Part shown: positions 6,699 through 6,892 of the stretch, one piece after another
Layout: the number at the start of each line of letters is the position of its first letter
Numbering within the stretch: the stretch's first letter is position 1
Made by a program: the position numbers and the translations under genes
Origin: Planctomycetaceae bacterium
GTDB taxonomy: Bacteria; Planctomycetota; UBA1135; GCA-002686595
Assembly (NCBI GenBank): GCA_013360535.1
Contig: JABWBL010000188.1
Coordinates: 1-6,892, forward strand
Direction: 5' to 3'
Length of the DNA: 6,892 nt
The notes under the pieces: model-generated
The model's database searches: none
Told to the model about the DNA's origin: nothing
The model's input: only the letters and a program-made list of their open reading frames with translations

Positions 6699-6727
6699 AG
6701 GAGACCAACGGACCGCGGCGGGAGGCC

Positions 6728-6750
6728 GCGAGCGTCCTATCGGCGCTCGC
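6728..6750. repeat. Inverted repeat in the leader region of the array
   Basis: GCGAGCG (6728-6734) and CGCTCGC (6744-6750) form a perfect 7-bp stem around a 9-base loop, 43 bases upstream of ATG 6685. It could be a 5'-leader hairpin or a protein-binding site. The loop holds the one TA-rich stretch of the region (TAGGAC on the minus strand), which might be a -10 element, but I see no convincing -35 partner. Confidence 0.4.
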
Positions 6751-6751
6751 C

Positions 6752-6770
6752 GGTCACTCGCGACGTGACC
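6752..6770. repeat. Inverted repeat GGTCAC-N7-GTGACC, candidate operator
   Basis: GGTCAC (6752-6757) and GTGACC (6765-6770) are perfect 6-bp arms around TCGCGAC. The symmetry and size (19 bp) resemble a dimeric regulator site, and it lies 67-85 bases upstream of the first start, where an operator would be expected. It could equally be an RNA hairpin. No regulator gene is present to link it to. Confidence 0.35.
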
Positions 6771-6793
6771 CGCAGCGACGCCTCCGCACGTTT

Positions 6794-6805
6794 CCCGCCG
6801 GCGGG
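6794..6805. repeat. GC-rich palindrome CCCGCCGGCGGG
   Basis: A perfect 12-bp palindrome that overlaps the outer arm of the hairpin at 6802-6830 by four bases. The two cannot fold at the same time in one RNA, so they are alternatives. In sequence this rich in G and C, a chance origin is possible. Confidence 0.3.
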
Positions 6806-6830
6806 GCGAGGAATCCCGGAAATCGCCCCG
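6802..6830 (-). terminator. GC-rich stem-loop, possible terminator of the upstream gene
   Basis: CGGGGCGA (6802-6809) pairs perfectly with TCGCCCCG (6823-6830), giving an 8-bp stem around a 13-base loop. It lies about 16 bases beyond the possible upstream stop codon (6849-6847) on the minus strand, where a terminator would sit. No T-run follows on either strand, so it is not a classical intrinsic terminator. Confidence 0.35.
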
Positions 6831-6846
6831 GAGAGGGCCGCCGGAG

Positions 6847-6892
6847 TCAGCCGATGGGCTGCGCGCGCAGGCGGGCGGCGAGCTCGCGGGAG
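6847..6892 (-). CDS. Possible C-terminal tail of an upstream gene (partial)
   Basis: From the right edge the minus strand reads SRELAARLRAQPIG and then TGA (6849-6847). All 14 codons end in G or C, and the residues look like a charged, helical protein tail. A stem-loop follows about 16 bases later. The alternative is a plus-strand gene starting at ATG 6854-6856 with GGAG 7 bases upstream, giving MGCARRRAASSRE to the edge. I prefer the minus reading because of the hairpin and the more protein-like composition, but too little sequence is visible to decide or to suggest a function. Confidence 0.35.
   Translation of the reverse strand, partial: SRELAARLRAQPIG

Noticed and set aside
6686..6892. 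Sigma-70-like promoter for the array
   Set aside because: Only an isolated TAGGAC on the minus strand (6734-6739) resembles a -10, and no -35 sits at a suitable distance. I would not assign a promoter from this.

Overview
The window is a high-GC bacterial segment given over almost entirely to one gene family. Every gene I can support reads on the minus strand, so transcription runs from right to left. Codons end almost always in G or C, TTA/CTA/TCA codons are nearly absent, and each gene has a Shine-Dalgarno-like site. This points to a high-GC bacterium with a large secreted repeat-protein repertoire, such as a planctomycete or myxobacterium. That placement is inference from style; no taxonomic marker gene is present.

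Layout in transcription order: (1) 6892-6847, a possible 14-codon C-terminal tail of an upstream gene (weak). (2) 6846-6686, an intergenic region with three inverted repeats plus a short overlapping palindrome, holding the leader of the array. (3) Paralog A, 6685-4640, 681 aa. (4) Paralog B, 4600-2534, 688 aa. (5) Paralog C, 2487-403, 694 aa. (6) Paralog D, 394 to beyond base 1, with only its first 131 codons in view. Gaps between genes are 39, 46 and 8 bases with no terminator-like structure, so A-D look like one operon.

A, B and C are exported FG-GAP/VCBS-type beta-propeller proteins. Each has a very short signal peptide, the shared mature start GEPNFPTR, and exactly 14 DxDxDGxxD calcium-loop-like motifs about 47 residues apart, ending within about 25 residues of the last motif. 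No enzyme domain, dockerin or C-terminal sorting signal is visible. The near-identical order and spacing of the motifs shows that the array grew by whole-gene duplication, not by slippage of the internal repeats. D starts in the same register but is more diverged. Fourteen motifs would fit two seven-bladed propellers or one long solenoid; that is inference. The likely role is an extracellular or surface-bound, calcium-stabilised binding or structural protein. No ligand can be named from the sequence.

I find no RNA genes, CRISPR array, mobile element or recognised defence or metabolic system. Very long open frames on the plus strand are codon-aligned antisense shadows of the propeller genes.
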